Assembly: GCA_947445425.1 (NCBI GenBank)
Contig: CANFFA010000115.1
Span: 1-7,114, forward strand
Direction: 5' to 3'
Length of the DNA stretch: 7,114 nucleotides
Origin: Paludibacteraceae bacterium
Lineage (GTDB): Bacteria; Bacteroidota; Bacteroidia; Bacteroidales; Paludibacteraceae
Part shown: piece by piece, positions 6,075-7,114 of the stretch
How positions within the stretch are numbered: the stretch's first letter is position 1
Layout: every line of letters begins with the position of its first letter
The notes under the pieces: generated by a model
The model's database searches: none
Seen by the model: only the letters and a program-made list of their open reading frames with translations
What the model was told of the DNA's origin: nothing
Made by a program: the position numbers and the translations under genes

Positions 6075-6869
6075 ATGGAAAATATAAAAATAACCATATC
6101 AGGTGAATTAGGAAGTGGGAAAACTGTGTTAAGCAAGCTCCTTTGTGAAAAAATGGACTTTAAAATTATATCTGTTGGGGGAATTCAAAGGGAATTGGCA
6201 GAGAAGTTTGGAATGACCACTTTGGAATTCAATCAATATATGGAAACGCATCCCGAAATTGATATTGACTGTGATAAGAAAGTGGTGGAATATGGCTTAA
6301 TGGACGCTAACTTAATTTTAGACTCTCGCTTGGCTTGGCATTTTGTGCCCCATGCTTTTAAAATTCATCTCATTGTAGACATTAATACGGCAGGAACTCG
6401 AATTTTCAACGACAAAGTCAGAAAAAATGAGCAAAACAATGATTTGCAAGATACCATCAATAAAATCAATAGCAGAAAAGCAAGTGAATGTAAAAGATTT
6501 AGAGAGCAATATGGTGTTGAGATAGACAATTTTTACAATTACGATCTGGTCATAGACAGTTCACACATCACCCCTGAAAACTTAGCAAACTTTGTTATTG
6601 ACAAATTAGAAAAATGGAAAAAAGGCATTCAATTTCCAAACATTTGGTTGTCCCCCAAGAATTTAAAACCTACCCTAACAAATCAAGAAGAGCCCATTCA
6701 TTCAAACAAAGATCAAAAAGAATCCAACATAAAAAATGAAGCTAATGAAGCTGAAATGATTGAGGTCATTAAAATAGAAAACACCTTTTTTGTTAAAAAA
6801 GGACAGAATGCTTGCTCTGCATCCTTTCCTACAGAATTGGATTTAGTACCTGCACTTATTCTGAACTAA
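6075..6869 (+). CDS. Cytidylate kinase-like P-loop kinase with C-terminal extension
   Basis: The protein has 264 residues. Residues 1-180 match the archaeal-type CMP kinase layout: Walker A GELGSGKT (10-17), then ISVGGIQRELAEKFGMTTLE and ETHPEIDIDCDKK (57-69), the LILDSRLAWHF segment (80-90), an Arg-containing lid region (about 109-145, RIFNDKVRKN...RKASECKRF) and YGVEIDNFYNYDLVIDSSHITPE (146-168). That family transfers phosphate from ATP to CMP or a related nucleotide; the true substrate here is not certain. Stand-alone members are about 180-190 residues, so some 80 residues are extra. The extra part has SPKNLKPT (193-200), a charged low-complexity linker (about 203-227) and a conserved-looking end, VIKIENTFFVKKGQNACSAS (231-250) then LDLVPALIL (255-263), which resembles a degraded ParB-like domain. 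The gene stands alone on the plus strand. Confidence 0.8.
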   Translation: MENIKITISGELGSGKTVLSKLLCEKMDFKIISVGGIQRELAEKFGMTTLEFNQYMETHPEIDIDCDKKVVEYGLMDANLILDSRLAWHFVPHAFKIHLIVDINTAGTRIFNDKVRKNEQNNDLQDTINKINSRKASECKRFREQYGVEIDNFYNYDLVIDSSHITPENLANFVIDKLEKWKKGIQFPNIWLSPKNLKPTLTNQEEPIHSNKDQKESNIKNEANEAEMIEVIKIENTFFVKKGQNACSASFPTELDLVPALILN

Positions 6870-6932
6870 GGATTTATCAGTAAATAAAGTTTGCATTTCA
6901 ATGTCATTATATTACTCAATTAAGTGAATAAA

Positions 6933-6947
6933 AAGCCCGGAGGGCTT
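6933..6947. repeat. Hairpin A of the terminal repeat
   Basis: AAGCCC-GGA-GGGCTT forms a perfect 6-bp stem. On the minus strand it is followed by UUUUUAU, so it could end a transcript entering from the right. On the plus strand no U tract follows, so it is a poor terminator for the kinase. Confidence 0.65.
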
Positions 6948-6959
6948 AAACCTGAATAG

Positions 6960-6978
6960 CCACGAGTGAAACTCGTGG
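6960..6978. repeat. Hairpin B of the terminal repeat
   Basis: CCACGAGT-GAA-ACTCGTGG is a perfect 8-bp stem with a 3-nt loop. It is the reverse complement of hairpin B' (7074-7092) except for two base pairs that have changed on both arms together. Confidence 0.8.
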
Positions 6979-6998
6979 TGGATAAAGGGATAATTCCA

Positions 6999-7053
6999 CA
7001 ACCCTGAAAGAGTTGAATGTCAGAAACTTAGAACATTCAACCCTTCAGGGTTG
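6999..7053. repeat. Central inverted repeat (C/C') of the terminal repeat
   Basis: CAACCCTGAA (6999-7008) pairs with TTCAGGGTTG (7044-7053), and GTTGAATGT (7012-7020) with ACATTCAAC (7033-7041). An AGA/CC internal loop separates them and a 12-nt apical loop closes the stem. Each half can instead fold locally: AACCCTTCAGGGTT (7039-7052) is a complete small hairpin, while the left copy (7000-7014) has one mismatch. Confidence 0.75.
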
Positions 7054-7073
7054 GCTAAACTTGACATATTCTA

Positions 7074-7092
7074 CCATAAGTTTCACTTATGG
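7074..7092. repeat. Hairpin B' of the terminal repeat
   Basis: CCATAAGT-TTC-ACTTATGG is a perfect 8-bp stem with a 3-nt loop. Compared with hairpin B in reverse complement, stem positions 4 and 5 changed from C-G and G-C to T-A and A-T, keeping the pairing. Confidence 0.8.
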
Positions 7093-7114
7093 CTATTCAC
7101 TTTCAAGCCCTTCG

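Larger units (their letters stand above)
6933..7114. repeat. Large mirror-symmetric multi-hairpin repeat (REP/BIME- or MITE-like), cut by window end
   Basis: Starting 64 nt after the kinase stop, the sequence is an imperfect palindrome of about 180 bp or more, built as hairpins A-B-C then C'-B'-A'. TGAATAGCCA (6953-6962) is matched exactly by TGGCTATTCA (7090-7099). The spacers between B and C and between C' and B' are both 21 nt. A' (AAGCCCTTCG, from 7105) runs off the window just where its partner GGGCTT is expected. The region has no reading frame of note. The design resembles paired REP elements moved by RAYT/IS200-like transposases in Bacteroidota; no transposase gene is in the window, so the class is inferred. 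Confidence 0.75.

Noticed and set aside
6318..6509. Minus-strand open frame of 63 codons
   Set aside because: Antisense to the kinase core, which is clearly the coding strand.
6933..7114. CRISPR array
   Set aside because: The repeats are inverted hairpins of different sequence, not regularly spaced direct repeats with unique spacers.

Overview
The window looks like an AT-rich Bacteroidota chromosome, probably class Bacteroidia. The evidence is a FeoA-FeoB fusion in one polypeptide, two close matches to the Bacteroidota -7 promoter element TAnnTTTG (TACCTTTG and TAACTTTG), A/T-rich start regions without clear Shine-Dalgarno sequences, and a LuxR/hemerythrin gene pair that I recall from this phylum. 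The genus cannot be fixed from the sequence.

Layout. Positions 2-133 (+) hold the last 43 codons of a gene that begins outside the window. From 5594 down to 268, five genes run on the minus strand: a RIC/YtfE-like di-iron hemerythrin protein, a LuxR-type regulator with a degenerate receiver domain (ATGA overlap with the previous gene), an OprB-like outer-membrane porin, a FeoA-FeoB ferrous-iron transporter and a small Cys-rich FeoB-associated membrane protein. A strong intrinsic terminator (185-221) that is properly oriented only for the minus strand closes this run. A candidate promoter at 4175-4201 separates the hemerythrin/luxR pair from porin-feoAB-feoB-associated, so the run is probably two transcription units. 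A 480-nt divergent intergenic region (5595-6074) follows, then a plus-strand P-loop kinase of the archaeal CMP-kinase type (6075-6869) with an unusual C-terminal extension. The right edge (6933 to the window end) is a large, mirror-symmetric, multi-hairpin repeat.

How the genes may work together. Porin, FeoAB and the Cys-rich protein plausibly form one ferrous-iron uptake unit: outer-membrane passage, inner-membrane GTP-linked transport and an accessory protein. The upstream pair keeps all six predicted di-iron ligands in the hemerythrin protein but lacks the phospho-acceptor Asp in the regulator. This suggests an iron/NO/oxygen-responsive switch that does not use phosphorelay. A direct control of feoAB by this pair is inference from adjacency only. 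The most interesting items are this switch, the kinase's possible ParB-like tail, and the terminal repeat, whose two halves show compensatory base-pair changes.
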